64,000 bases of DNA, from assembly GCF_000319225.1 (NCBI RefSeq), contig NC_019815.1, positions 310,001 through 374,000 on the forward strand, read 5' to 3'. The notes below the pieces were generated by a model. It ran no database searches, was not told where the DNA came from, and worked only from the letters and a program-made list of their open reading frames with translations. The stretch comes from Candidatus Kinetoplastibacterium crithidii (ex Angomonas deanei ATCC 30255). Its GTDB lineage: Bacteria > Pseudomonadota > Gammaproteobacteria > Burkholderiales > Burkholderiaceae_B. The position numbers and the translations under genes were made by a program. This document shows positions 50,027 through 59,702 of the stretch, one piece after another (the first letter of the stretch is position 1; each line of letters opens with the position of its first letter).

Positions 50027-52738
50027 CTATATATCCTGAGGATTAGCCTTATTTGAATTAATCTTATACTTTTCAATAGCTTGGAAAGGCACATCTGAAG
50101 AAATCTTACCAGAATCAGCCAAAGCTTTTAAAGCTCCTAATACTATGAAGTTACGATCTACTTCAAAATAATTACGCAATTTAAATCTAAAATCTGACCT
50201 TCCAAATCCATCTGTACCTAAAACACGATATTCTCTATCTTTTGGAATAAAAGGTCTTATTTGATCTGCGTAAGATTTCATATAATCAGTAGAAGCTATG
50301 ATTGGTCCTTCAGACAATAATAATTTTTCAGTTACATAAGGAATCTTCTGTTCACTTTTTGGATTCAATAAATTATAACGATCTACATTTAAACCATCAC
50401 GACGTAGCTCATTAAAACTTGTTACGCTCCAAACATCAGAAGATATTTTCCAATCAGACTCCAACAATTCCTGTGCAGCAAGAACCTCCCTCAATATAGC
50501 ACCAGACCCTAATAATTGAACATGATTTGTAGATTTCAAAGAACTTGATTTAAATCTATATATTCCCTTAATTATGCCCTCTTCATCACCATCTATTAAA
50601 CCTGGCTGAGTATAATTTTCATTCATAACTGTAATATAATAATAGATATCTTCTTGATTCTCTATCATTCTTTTTAGACCATCATGTATAATCACAGCCA
50701 ATTCATGAGCAAAAGCTGGGTCATAAGATACACAACTAGGTATAGTGGAAGCTAGTATATGACTATGACCATCCTCATGTTGCAATCCTTCCCCATTTAA
50801 TGTCGTGCGCCCTGATGTTCCTCCTATCAGGAAACCCCTAGCTTTCATGTCAGCTGCAGCCCATGCTAAATCACAAACTCTTTGAAACCCAAACATTGAA
50901 TAATATACAAAAAAAGGTATCATAATCCTATTGTTTGTGGAATAAGAAGTACCAGCAGCAATCCATGAACTAATTGCACCAGCTTCATTGATACCTTCTT
51001 GTAATAATTGACCGTCAACAGTCTCACGATAGTACATGACTTGATCTTTATCAACAGGAGTATATTTTTGCCCATCAGGAGCATATATACCTATCTGTCT
51101 AAATAACCCTTCCATACCAAAAGTTCTAGACTCATCAGCTAATATTGGTACTAATCTAGGACCAATATACTTATCTCTCAATATTTGATTTAGAATTCTA
51201 ACAAACGCTTGCGTAGTTGAGACTTCCCTACCGCTAGAAGTCGGTTCCAAAATAGACCTGAACATTTCTAATGAAGGAATATTAAATGTCTCATCAGACT
51301 TTTGACGACGTCTTGGCAAATATCCACCTAATGACTGTCTATGCTCATGCAAATACTTCATCTCAGGAGAATCTATAGGTGGTTTAAAATATGGCAAAGA
51401 ATCTAATTTATCATCTGGTATAGGTATACCAAAACGGTCTCTAAATTCTCTGATGGAGTCAATATCTAATTTTTTATGTTGATGAGTGGAATTTTTTGAC
51501 TGACTAAAATGTCCTAATCCATAACCCTTGATTGTTTTAGCTAAAATTACACTAGGCTGCCCAAGATGTTTACTTGCAGCCTCAAAAGCAGCATAAACTT
51601 TGTTTGGGTCATGACCACCACGATTTAAACGCCAAATAGCGCTATCACTCATATGTGAAACAGACTCTAGTAATTGAGGATGCTTACCAAAAAAATTATC
51701 TCTAACAAATTTGCCATCATTAGCTTTATATGCTTGATATTCACCATCTACAGTATCTTGCATAATACGTCTTAGTATTCCATTTTTATCATTAGACAAT
51801 AAAGAATCCCAATAACCGCCACATATTAGTTTTATAACATTCCATCCAGATCCACGAAATATACTCTCTAATTCTTGTATAATCTTACCATTACCTCTTA
51901 CTGGTCCATCTAGTCTCTGCAAATTACAATTGACAACAAATATTAGATTATCCAAATGTTCTCTAGAAGCAAGCGAAATAGCTCCTAAAGATTCTGTCTC
52001 ATCCATTTCTCCATCACCACAAAATACCCACACTTTTCTATTGCTAGTATCAGCTATACCTCTAGCATGTAAGTATTTTAAAAATCTTGCTTGGTAAATA
52101 GCCATAATAGGACCAAGACCAACAGAGACAGTTGGAAACTGCCAGAAATCAGGCATTAATCTAGGATGAGGATACGACGGAAGACCATTACCATCGATTT
52201 CTTGACGAAAATTATCTAACTGTTCTTCAGATAAAAAACCTTCGAGATATGCACGGCTATACATACCTGGAGAAGCATGACCTTGAAAATAAACTAGATC
52301 ACCTTCACTATCACCATTTGAGGCTTTCCAAAAATGATTATAACCACAACCTATCATTGTAGCCAAAGATGCAAATGTAGAAATATGGCCCCCTAAACTA
52401 CCACCATCGTCTGGATTATGACAATTAGCCTTTACAACCATAGCCATAGCGTTCCATCTAACATACGCATTAATTCTTGACTCGATCTTTAGATTGCCAG
52501 GATGAATCGGTTGCGATGACAGTGGTATTGTATTCACATAATCTGTATTTAAAGGAAATGGTATTTCCACACCCAATCGACGAGCATCTTCTATCAAGCT
52601 TTTTAATAAGAATGAAACCTGATTCGAACCTTTATTATTAAAAACAGCTTCTAATGATTCTAACCATTCTTGTTGTTCTTGTATGTCATCATTATCTCTA
52701 TTACTAGGATTACTATCTAAAGACATCATATAACTCAT
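50027..52738 (-). CDS. aceE: Pyruvate dehydrogenase E1 component (homodimeric)
   Basis: AceE decarboxylates pyruvate with thiamine diphosphate. The 903-residue homodimeric type shows the N-terminal EWLESLEAVF start, HPGNLKIESRINAYVRWNAMAMV, the ThDP motif FCGDGEMDETESLGAI through FVVNCNLQRLDGPVRGNGK, and the transketolase-like middle domain. The first ATG directly abuts a G-run. A second and third ATG, 3 and 4 codons in, have better spacing to it and may be the real start. The gene is divergent from folD. It heads aceE-aceF-lpdA. Confidence 0.97.
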   Translation of the reverse strand: MSYMMSLDSNPSNRDNDDIQEQQEWLESLEAVFNNKGSNQVSFLLKSLIEDARRLGVEIPFPLNTDYVNTIPLSSQPIHPGNLKIESRINAYVRWNAMAMVVKANCHNPDDGGSLGGHISTFASLATMIGCGYNHFWKASNGDSEGDLVYFQGHASPGMYSRAYLEGFLSEEQLDNFRQEIDGNGLPSYPHPRLMPDFWQFPTVSVGLGPIMAIYQARFLKYLHARGIADTSNRKVWVFCGDGEMDETESLGAISLASREHLDNLIFVVNCNLQRLDGPVRGNGKIIQELESIFRGSGWNVIKLICGGYWDSLLSNDKNGILRRIMQDTVDGEYQAYKANDGKFVRDNFFGKHPQLLESVSHMSDSAIWRLNRGGHDPNKVYAAFEAASKHLGQPSVILAKTIKGYGLGHFSQSKNSTHQHKKLDIDSIREFRDRFGIPIPDDKLDSLPYFKPPIDSPEMKYLHEHRQSLGGYLPRRRQKSDETFNIPSLEMFRSILEPTSSGREVSTTQAFVRILNQILRDKYIGPRLVPILADESRTFGMEGLFRQIGIYAPDGQKYTPVDKDQVMYYRETVDGQLLQEGINEAGAISSWIAAGTSYSTNNRIMIPFFVYYSMFGFQRVCDLAWAAADMKARGFLIGGTSGRTTLNGEGLQHEDGHSHILASTIPSCVSYDPAFAHELAVIIHDGLKRMIENQEDIYYYITVMNENYTQPGLIDGDEEGIIKGIYRFKSSSLKSTNHVQLLGSGAILREVLAAQELLESDWKISSDVWSVTSFNELRRDGLNVDRYNLLNPKSEQKIPYVTEKLLLSEGPIIASTDYMKSYADQIRPFIPKDREYRVLGTDGFGRSDFRFKLRNYFEVDRNFIVLGALKALADSGKISSDVPFQAIEKYKINSNKANPQDI

Positions 52739-52857
52739 CCCCCCATTACCATTGTTTTATTATTTTTAAGCTATCATTAAGCTAATAATATTAACATTAA
52801 GCAAACAAAAAATATTATCTTATTTTTGCAATTTGAAAAATTAAATATTATTTATCA

Positions 52858-52886
52858 TTGACAAACTTATAAAAAAATAATATGTT
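52858..52886 (+). promoter_or_regulatory. Probable sigma-70 promoter for folD
   Basis: A perfect TTGACA (52858-52863) is followed after 17 bases by TATGTT (52881-52886, 4 of 6 matches to TATAAT). It lies about 85 bases before the folD ATG in the right orientation. In such AT-rich sequence chance matches to -10 boxes are common, but the exact -35 box supports it. Confidence 0.45.
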
Positions 52887-52970
52887 ATCAAAATACATAT
52901 CTAACATGATATAAAAAATTATTGTTATCGATTGAAATATTTAAATAATTTTTTAATACAGGCTTAATAA

Positions 52971-53822
52971 ATGAATACAAAGATTATAGATGGACTCAAA
53001 CTATCAAAAGAAATACGTTCTAATTTAAAAATTAGAGTAGATAATCTGTGTTCAAAAAACATAGTTCCTGGATTAGCTGTAATACTTGTTGGAGATAATT
53101 CAGCATCTCAGGTATATGTAAGAAATAAAATTAAAGCATGTGAAAATACTGGCATTCTGTCTATTGAAAAAAAATATCCTGAAAACGTAAATGAAACAGA
53201 GCTTTTAAAAACAATTGAAGAATTGAATAAAAATAGCAAAATTCATGGTATTTTAGTTCAGTTACCTCTACCTTCACACATAAACACCTACAAAGTTATC
53301 AAAACTATAGATCCTAAAAAAGATGTTGATGGATTTCATGTAATAAATGCAGGTTTATTAATGATAGGTAAACCTATGTTTTTACCATGTACCCCTTATG
53401 GAATAATGAAACTATTAGAATCAGAAAAAATAAACATAAAAGGTTCAGAAACAGTAGTTATAGGAGCTAGCAATATAGTAGGAAAACCAATTGCCATGAT
53501 GTTATTACAAAAAGGTGCAACTGTAACAATATGTAATTCCAAAACCAAAGATTTATCATCACATACAAAAAAAGCAGACATCCTTATAGTAGCTACAGGC
53601 AAACCTAATATAGTAGAAGGATCTATGATCAAAACAGGTGCTATATTAATAGATGTGGGTATTAATAGAAATGAAAACAATAAAATTTGCGGTGATATAA
53701 ATTTTGATTCAACGATAGGAATTGCAAGTGCTATTACTCCAGTTCCTGGTGGAGTAGGACCTATGACAATCGCTATGCTATTAACAAATACTGTAGAGGC
53801 TGCAGAAAAAACAATAGTTTGA
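52971..53822 (+). CDS. folD: Bifunctional methylene-THF dehydrogenase / methenyl-THF cyclohydrolase
   Basis: FolD interconverts one-carbon folates and supplies formyl-THF for purines and initiator tRNA. It shows [14 protein letters not shown] with the catalytic lysine (Lys53), [11 protein letters not shown], the Rossmann segment [17 protein letters not shown], and [15 protein letters not shown] at the end. The length is 283 residues. Its one-carbon units serve the purine enzymes encoded nearby. Confidence 0.97.
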   Translation: MNTKIIDGLKLSKEIRSNLKIRVDNLCSKNIVPGLAVILVGDNSASQVYVRNKIKACENTGILSIEKKYPENVNETELLKTIEELNKNSKIHGILVQLPLPSHINTYKVIKTIDPKKDVDGFHVINAGLLMIGKPMFLPCTPYGIMKLLESEKINIKGSETVVIGASNIVGKPIAMMLLQKGATVTICNSKTKDLSSHTKKADILIVATGKPNIVEGSMIKTGAILIDVGINRNENNKICGDINFDSTIGIASAITPVPGGVGPMTIAMLLTNTVEAAEKTIV

Positions 53823-53843
53823 TAATAAAAGCTAATTAAATGT

Positions 53844-53882
53844 AAAAAACCAGATCAATAAAAATTGTAATTTATTGATCTG
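53844..53882 (-). terminator. Rho-independent terminator downstream of the small 70-residue gene
   Basis: A 12-bp perfect stem (53851-53862 with 53871-53882) with an 8-base loop is followed on the minus strand by G and then T6. It should end transcripts from 53926-54138, and it may also help terminate folD from the other side. Confidence 0.75.
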
Positions 53883-53925
53883 TAAAATTAAATACTTCAA
53901 TACAAAACCTGCCTATAAAATGAAT

Positions 53926-54138
53926 CTATGGGAATATATTTTCATCTATCCATTTTTTTGCAAAAATCTCTGCTAAATTTCTTGCCTCAAATAAAGAAGC
54001 ACAGTCTCCAAGATAAGAAAAAACATTATCAACTTCCGTGCCGCCTTCAGAAGTCACTGTTAGAAAAACACCGTAACCACCAGTATCAATTGCAGCTGTA
54101 GATACATCTACTAAAATCTCTTGATCACAAAACTGCAT
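53926..54138 (-). CDS. Small conserved-looking protein of unknown function
   Basis: This is a 70-residue acidic protein with no membrane segment. It begins MQFCDQEILVDVSTAAIDTGGYG, continues with strand-like VFLTVTSEGG, and ends in a helix EARNLAEIFAKKWIDENIF. Several things suggest a real gene: the codon choice and amino acid make-up differ from shadow frames, GGGGTAACTT lies before the ATG, and a clear terminator follows. It resembles short betaproteobacterial hypothetical proteins, but I cannot name the family. It lies between folD and tRNA-Pro. Confidence 0.65.
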   Translation of the reverse strand: MQFCDQEILVDVSTAAIDTGGYGVFLTVTSEGGTEVDNVFSYLGDCASLFEARNLAEIFAKKWIDENIFP

Positions 54139-54225
54139 AGAAAGTTACCCCATTAATAAATTTCAATTGAATGTTTTTATAAAAACTATACATTTTATTT
54201 ATTGAAAATATAAAAAATAATACTA

Positions 54226-54302
54226 TGGTCGGGACGGTGGGATTCGAACTCACGACCACTTGCACCCCATGCAAGCACGCTACCAGGCTGCGCTACACCC
54301 CG
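54226..54302 (-). tRNA. tRNA-Pro (anticodon GGG)
   Basis: The 77-base gene folds as a full cloverleaf: acceptor CGGGGTG with CGTCCCG (two G-U pairs), D arm with AGCGCAGCCTGGTAGCG, anticodon stem CTTGC/GCAAG around ATGGGGT, T arm GTGAGTTCGAATCCCAC, discriminator A and an encoded CCA. The anticodon reads GGG, for CCC and CCU codons. Its place after the ihfA-merR pair matches other proteobacteria. Confidence 0.97.
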
Positions 54303-54327
54303 AATTAATAAATAAATTCATAACAAA

Positions 54328-54705
54328 TTAACAATTATCAATTACCACAAGAAAAGAATTTATAATTTCTTCTATTTCATTGTTTAATTTATTAATATCT
54401 TTTCCAGTAAACTGTACAACGTTATTTGAAGAAAAATGTTTGAAATCTTTCATACCATTTAAGATACTATGTACACCATTAATAGTGAATCCTTTCTCAT
54501 ATATTAAAGAATATATTTTTCTTAGAACTAATACTTCATGATGTTTATAATATCTCCTATTTATGAACTTAAACCCAAATCTATTTCTCAGAAATTCCCT
54601 TTCCCAGTATCTAATAACATGAGGTTTTACATTACACAATCTAGATACTTCATCTATGTCAAAAATTTTTTTGCAAGGTATCGAATGAGGTAAATTTTCA
54701 GACAT
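54328..54705 (-). CDS. MerR-family transcriptional regulator (ihfA-linked)
   Basis: The 125-residue protein has an N-terminal MerR-type winged helix: FDIDEVSRLCNVKPHVIRYWEREF, then RRYYKHHEVLVLRKIYSLIYEKGFTI. The C-terminal part is a short helix without metal-binding cysteines. It is of the kind found between ihfA and tRNA-Pro in many proteobacteria; its target is unknown. Retention of a regulator in such a small genome is notable. It might act as a local DNA-binding protein rather than a sensor (inference). Confidence 0.9.
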   Translation of the reverse strand: MSENLPHSIPCKKIFDIDEVSRLCNVKPHVIRYWEREFLRNRFGFKFINRRYYKHHEVLVLRKIYSLIYEKGFTINGVHSILNGMKDFKHFSSNNVVQFTGKDINKLNNEIEEIINSFLVVIDNC

Positions 54706-54776
54706 AATATGTTAATCCTAAAAATATGACATTAGCATAATAAATTAAATAAAATTGCTTATAAATATTTATATAT

Positions 54777-55070
54777 TTATATATTTATATTCCTTTTTAA
54801 TATTTTACTTGGACGAAATGTTACAACTCTACGAGCAGAAATAACAGTAGGAATTCCAGTTTTGGGATTTCTACCTGGTCTTTGTTCTTTATCTAGCAAA
54901 CTAAAATTACCAAAACCAGACAATTTAACCTCTTTACCATTAGCTAACGAACTACGAATTTCTTCGAAAAAAGAGTCTACAATATTTTTAGAGATTGACC
55001 TATTTAAACCAACTCTTTCGAAAACTAAATCAATTAACTCTGATTTAGTAAATGTATTAGAATTACTCAT
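54777..55070 (-). CDS. ihfA: Integration host factor alpha subunit
   Basis: IhfA is one half of a DNA-bending protein. The protein has the DNABII pattern: FTKSELIDLVFERVGL, FFEEIRSSLANGKEVKLSGFGNF, and the arm RNPKTGIPTVISARRVVTFRPSK with the conserved proline. I use the ATG at 55070, giving 97 residues (E. coli 99); a longer upstream reading lies inside pheT. It follows pheT by 23 bases, the standard order. Confidence 0.96.
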   Translation of the reverse strand: MSNSNTFTKSELIDLVFERVGLNRSISKNIVDSFFEEIRSSLANGKEVKLSGFGNFSLLDKEQRPGRNPKTGIPTVISARRVVTFRPSKILKRNINI

Positions 55071-55093
55071 TATACTAATCCACAACAAATAAT

Positions 55094-57514
55094 TTAAATA
55101 CGATGACGAGCACCGATTGATTTTACAAGACATTCTATAATTGCATTGATACAAACATTGACCCTATCATCATCTAAAGTTACATCGTCTTGAAACCAAA
55201 ATCTCATTGCTATACTTTTTTCTTCAACAATATCATTAACTTTCTCATTAGACCAAACATCAAATAATTTAAAGTCCTTTACGATAAATAATCTTTCATC
55301 TAATTTAATAAAATTATTAATTTTTTCTTTAACAATTTGAAATTGTATATTTTTATCAATCCACAAAGAAATATCTCTGACAACCATTGGTTGTTTTGAT
55401 AAAAATTGCGCTTCAGGTATTTTTACAACTAATAAAGCGTCTAATTCCAATTCGAATACGATAGGAGCATAAGGTAATTCCGCATCTAAAACTAACATAG
55501 GATTTAATTCACCAATCCATCCAATTTCACGACCATAGATACTTATACATGCGCTGCGAGATGGATGTAAAGCTTTATGATACTTAGATTCAAAAACAAG
55601 ATCTGAATATCTATTACCAAATAAAGCTTCAATATCGCCCTTCACATCATAAAAATCTACTAAACGTGACTTTTCAGACCACTGGTCTTCTAAAAGATTA
55701 CCATAGGCTATAGCAGATAATAAAACAGGCTGATTAACTCCTGCAACATTCTCATTATCATTATCAATACTACTATCTTTAAAAAAAACACGTGCAATCT
55801 CAAATAGTCTAACTCTAGAAAATTGTCTATTGATATTATAAGAAACATTTTTAACTAAGCTTGAAATAATACTAGATCTCATAATAGAGAGATTAGCAGA
55901 AATTGGATTTTCTAGTTTTATAGAGTCTATATTACTACAATATTTTTCTTCCCATTCAGAATGAATAAAACTATAATTAATTACTTCTTGATAGTCTCTG
56001 GACGCCATCATTTTTCTAATATCATGTTTATCTAAGATGGATTCAGGAAACATCAACATGTTTGACTGTGTTACTGGAGGAATAGATGGAATATTCTCAT
56101 AACCATATAGCCTAGCAACCTCCTCTATTAAATCTTCTTCTATTTTTAAATCAAAACGATAACTTGGTGGAATGACATAAAAAGAGTCACTCTTTTCTTC
56201 AAATTTCATTTTCAGTTTATTAAAAATAGCACGAACATCTTCATGTTCTATTTTTACACCCAAAACTTTTATACATCTAGAAAGACGCATACATATTGCA
56301 TTAGTTTCAGGTAAATCTACAATGATATCTTCAATTGGTCCTGCACTACCACTGCAAATATTTATAATCAAGCTAGTTATATAATTTAAACATTCTTTCG
56401 TTGAATTATAGTCAACTCCTCTCTCATAACGATAAGCAGCTTCTGAATTCAATTTCAATTTTCTAGATAAACCAGCCACAGCAACTGGTTTCCAAAACGC
56501 TGACTCTATATATATATTTTTAGTTTCTTCTGTGACTGAAGAAACTTTAGAACCCATAATTCCAGCTAATCCTAATATGCCTTCATTATCACTTACAACA
56601 CCTATATGATCACCCAATTTAACTAAATTACCATTTAACAAGGTTACCTGTTCACCTTTTTTTGACCATCTGATTTGTAAAGTTCCAGAAATTTTATCTA
56701 AATCATAGATATGAGAAGGAATACCAAGTTCTAGCATTACATAATTAGATATATCTACCAAGACAGAAACACAATTTAATCCTGATTTAATTAAACGATC
56801 TCTTATCCAAAGTGGAGTCTCCACATTAACATTGAGATTACGTATTACTCTCCCAGAATAACGACCGCATAAATCATTAGCAATGATATTAGGTCTTAAA
56901 ATATCTTTAATAGCAGGAGAAATATAATCATATTTCGGAAAAGAAATAGAATTATTGGTTAAAGCAGCAACTTCTCGAGCAACACCTAGTATAGATAAGC
57001 AGTCAGCTCTATTAGGTGTCAATTTAATATTAAAAATATTTTCTCCTAAATTAAATTTGCTATATATATCATCACCTAATCTTGAATTACATTCAATTTC
57101 TTCTTTTAAACTGTCTAATAATGTTAAATCTTCAAATAAACAAATTTCACCAAAACATATACCTTTGCCGAATAAATTTAATTTTTTATAATCAAAATTA
57201 ATAGGAACCGTTCCTTTATTAGCAACTATAGCCTTAGAACCAGGTTTAATATTTTTTATTCCTATACAATAGGCCCAACTATTAGAATCAATACAATTAA
57301 TACCATCATTTATTAAATAAATAGATACTCCACTGGAATCATCATAGTAAATTAAATCCAAAACCTCTATCACCAGCATTTTGTATTGTAAGGGTTCAAT
57401 AAAAGGATATAATTCTTCGACTTCTAATCCAGACATAGTAAGCTTATCAGAAAGCTCCTCTGAAGTAATTTGAGGATCAATCATAGAAAATAGCCAAGAT
57501 TCAGGAAATTGCAT
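55094..57514 (-). CDS. pheT: Phenylalanyl-tRNA synthetase beta subunit
   Basis: The 806-residue beta subunit has an N-terminal region with a reduced tRNA-binding-like domain (about 40-150), the B3/B4 editing domain, the B5 segment (RLYGYENIPSIPPV) and a C-terminal anticodon-binding FDX-ACB domain (LSKQPMVVRDISLWIDKNIQF). The length is near the usual 795-800. It lies 15 bases downstream of pheS. Confidence 0.96.
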   Translation of the reverse strand: MQFPESWLFSMIDPQITSEELSDKLTMSGLEVEELYPFIEPLQYKMLVIEVLDLIYYDDSSGVSIYLINDGINCIDSNSWAYCIGIKNIKPGSKAIVANKGTVPINFDYKKLNLFGKGICFGEICLFEDLTLLDSLKEEIECNSRLGDDIYSKFNLGENIFNIKLTPNRADCLSILGVAREVAALTNNSISFPKYDYISPAIKDILRPNIIANDLCGRYSGRVIRNLNVNVETPLWIRDRLIKSGLNCVSVLVDISNYVMLELGIPSHIYDLDKISGTLQIRWSKKGEQVTLLNGNLVKLGDHIGVVSDNEGILGLAGIMGSKVSSVTEETKNIYIESAFWKPVAVAGLSRKLKLNSEAAYRYERGVDYNSTKECLNYITSLIINICSGSAGPIEDIIVDLPETNAICMRLSRCIKVLGVKIEHEDVRAIFNKLKMKFEEKSDSFYVIPPSYRFDLKIEEDLIEEVARLYGYENIPSIPPVTQSNMLMFPESILDKHDIRKMMASRDYQEVINYSFIHSEWEEKYCSNIDSIKLENPISANLSIMRSSIISSLVKNVSYNINRQFSRVRLFEIARVFFKDSSIDNDNENVAGVNQPVLLSAIAYGNLLEDQWSEKSRLVDFYDVKGDIEALFGNRYSDLVFESKYHKALHPSRSACISIYGREIGWIGELNPMLVLDAELPYAPIVFELELDALLVVKIPEAQFLSKQPMVVRDISLWIDKNIQFQIVKEKINNFIKLDERLFIVKDFKLFDVWSNEKVNDIVEEKSIAMRFWFQDDVTLDDDRVNVCINAIIECLVKSIGARHRI

Positions 57515-57529
57515 TATAAATAACCAACT

Positions 57530-58552
57530 TTAATTTCTAATTTGATTTAAAAAACGCAAATCATTTTCATAAAAATGACGTAAGTCAGTAATACCATATC
57601 TCAACATAGTCAAACGTTCTAATCCAGAACCAAAAGCAAAACCCATATAATATTCTGGATTCAAACCAAAATTTCTAATTACATTAGGATGAATCTGACC
57701 AGCACCCGATATTTCCAACCATTTGCCCTTATTTGATCCACTTGTAAACATCATATCTATTTCTGCAGATGGTTCTGTAAATGGAAAAAAAGATGGTCTA
57801 AACCGTAGTAAAAGATTTTCAGTTTCAAAAAAGCATTTTAAAAACTCTGTATAAATCCCTTTCAAATCAGCAAATGAAACATCCTTAGAAACCCATAAAC
57901 CTTCAACTTGATGAAACATAGGTGAATGTGTTGCATCGCTATCTATTCTATATGTTTTGCCAGGAGCTATAACTTTAATAGGAGGTTTATTAGTGCTAGC
58001 ATAACGAACCTGCATAGGACTTGTATGCGTCCTTAACAAAAGAGGCAATCCATTCTGATCTTTTAGATTCAGATAAAAAGTGTCTTGCATAGAACGAGCA
58101 GGATGATCAATCGGACTGTTCAACGCAGTAAAATTATTCCAATCTGTTTCTATTTCTGGTCCATCTATAACATCGAACCCTATAGAACGAAAAATCTTCT
58201 CTATTCTTTCTTGAGTTCTCATAATTGGATGTATATTTCCAAATGATTTACCCCTACCAGGTAAGGTAACATCAATTAAGTTAGAGGAAACACTCAAAGA
58301 AATATTAACATCCTGCAAATATGATTTTTTATTAGCCAATAAAACTTCTATTTTATTCTTGGCCTCATTTATTAATTTTCCATATTGACGTTTTGTCTCT
58401 ATATCAAAATCAGAAAACTGCTTAAAAAATTTCGTTAAAACACCATTTTTTCCAATAAAATGTGCCTTTACTCTATCCAGAGAAGCTGAATCTTTTACAG
58501 ACTCAAATTCCTTTTCTGCATTTTTAACAATGTCATCTAATAAATGAATCAT
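57530..58552 (-). CDS. pheS: Phenylalanyl-tRNA synthetase alpha subunit
   Basis: The catalytic subunit charges tRNA-Phe. It has an N-terminal coiled coil (about 1-90), then [40 protein letters not shown], the class II motif 2 segment [14 protein letters not shown], and motif 3 [17 protein letters not shown]. The length is 340 residues. A terminator-like hairpin lies between rplT and this gene, 15 bases or more before its ATG, so expression may depend on read-through or attenuation. Confidence 0.96.
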   Translation of the reverse strand: MIHLLDDIVKNAEKEFESVKDSASLDRVKAHFIGKNGVLTKFFKQFSDFDIETKRQYGKLINEAKNKIEVLLANKKSYLQDVNISLSVSSNLIDVTLPGRGKSFGNIHPIMRTQERIEKIFRSIGFDVIDGPEIETDWNNFTALNSPIDHPARSMQDTFYLNLKDQNGLPLLLRTHTSPMQVRYASTNKPPIKVIAPGKTYRIDSDATHSPMFHQVEGLWVSKDVSFADLKGIYTEFLKCFFETENLLLRFRPSFFPFTEPSAEIDMMFTSGSNKGKWLEISGAGQIHPNVIRNFGLNPEYYMGFAFGSGLERLTMLRYGITDLRHFYENDLRFLNQIRN

Positions 58553-58566
58553 TTATACGTTTAACT

Positions 58567-58606
58567 AAAAAAAACACGGATACAATCATAAAAAATGCAT
58601 CCGTGT
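58567..58606 (-). terminator. Terminator or attenuator between rplT and pheS
   Basis: On the minus strand ACACGGAT (58606-58599) pairs with ATCCGTGT (58581-58574), an 8-bp stem with a 17-base loop, and T8 runs straight out of the stem. It lies inside the rplT-pheS gap of 63 bases. In E. coli pheST is controlled by an attenuator at this position, with leader peptide PheM. Here no Phe-rich leader with a ribosome site is clear. Confidence 0.75.
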
Positions 58607-58615
58607 AAAATATTA

Positions 58616-58969
58616 TTATAAACTTTCTTTAACTTTTTGCACAATACAAGCAAATCCATTCTTATCACGAACTGCCATATCTGCTAAAACCTTACGATCA
58701 ATCTCAATCATAGCCTTTTTAAGGCCAGCTATAAAAACGCTATAATTTAAATCATATTCATGCACAGCGGCATTAATACGAGTGATCCATAAAGAACGAA
58801 AGGTCCTTTTCTTATTCCTACGATCACGATAAGCATACTGACCAGCACGCATAACAGCTTGCTTAGCAATCCTGAAAACATTACCACGACGTCCTAGGTA
58901 GCCTTTGGCTGAATTGATAATTTTTTTATGACGAGCATGAGCCGTCACTCCACGTTTTACACGAGGCAT
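58616..58969 (-). CDS. rplT: 50S ribosomal protein L20
   Basis: L20 is an early 50S assembly protein that in E. coli also represses its own operon. The basic 117-residue protein has the expected N-terminal extension [27 protein letters not shown] and the globular end with [24 protein letters not shown]. It lies 24 bases after rpmI. Confidence 0.97.
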   Translation of the reverse strand: MPRVKRGVTAHARHKKIINSAKGYLGRRGNVFRIAKQAVMRAGQYAYRDRRNKKRTFRSLWITRINAAVHEYDLNYSVFIAGLKKAMIEIDRKVLADMAVRDKNGFACIVQKVKESL

Positions 58970-58993
58970 AATAATTCTCCATTATTTTTATTA

Positions 58994-59191
58994 TTAAGCA
59001 TAAGGCATCATTGCTCTTACCGAAGCCATATCAGAACTATGAACTACAGTAGAACCACGCAATTGACGTTTTACTTTGGTATTTTTCTTGGTAAGGATAT
59101 GCCTTTTAAAGGCATGGGCACGTTTTACAGAGCCATCACTACGAAACCTGAAACGCTTAGAAGCGCCTCTTTTAGTTTTCATTTTAGGCAT
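58994..59191 (-). CDS. rpmI: 50S ribosomal protein L35
   Basis: The basic 65-residue protein begins [16 protein letters not shown] and has the [17 protein letters not shown] block of L35. In most bacteria infC lies directly upstream; here 511 bases without a gene follow instead, so the operon seems to start at rpmI. Confidence 0.96.
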   Translation of the reverse strand: MPKMKTKRGASKRFRFRSDGSVKRAHAFKRHILTKKNTKVKRQLRGSTVVHSSDMASVRAMMPYA

Positions 59192-59702
59192 ATAGTTTCC
59201 TAAATAATTAATATGTTATTTTAGATGATATATGGTGAATGTTGGAAAACACCAACAAAACTTTTTAACCAATAATCATTTTTTAATTTGCATAATAAAA
59301 CTGTTTGCAAACTATCTCATATTGTAGTGTTTTTTTTAGCACTTTGTCGACTATTACTTAAGAAAAATGCAATTTAAACACAAATTCATTTGAAAAACGT
59401 ATGACATCATTATTTATTTTTAAACTACTTTTAAAAGCAAAACTCAAACTAATTACAAATCAGAAGTGTAAATAATAAAATTTATATTGTTATTATTGTT
59501 AATGAAACAACAGTTTCTATAAATTTTGTGCTCTAGTAAACACAAATGAACATAAATTCACAAAAGTATTATAAAGCTTACTTGACTAAAGAAAGGAAAG
59601 CATAGCATCATTATAAACAGAAGTTGTTCAGTATTCTTATTTAACAATTTTAAAATAATTAATAATTTGCCTGTAAGCATGTGATTTAAAGAGGCAGTAT
59701 AC
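59192..59702. other. Divergent intergenic region rpmI / cspA, no gene seen
   Basis: No credible gene is present in these 511 bases. The rpmI side has a small hairpin (59240-59257: TGTTGG with CCAACA) in the likely rpmI leader. The cspA side may include a long 5' leader, as known for cold-shock genes, but I cannot place its promoter. The infC and thrS genes, normally upstream of rpmI, are absent here. Confidence 0.6.

Noticed and set aside
55071..55154. 28-codon upstream extension of ihfA
   Set aside because: It lies within the end of pheT and does not match the DNABII start; the ATG at 55070 gives the usual size.
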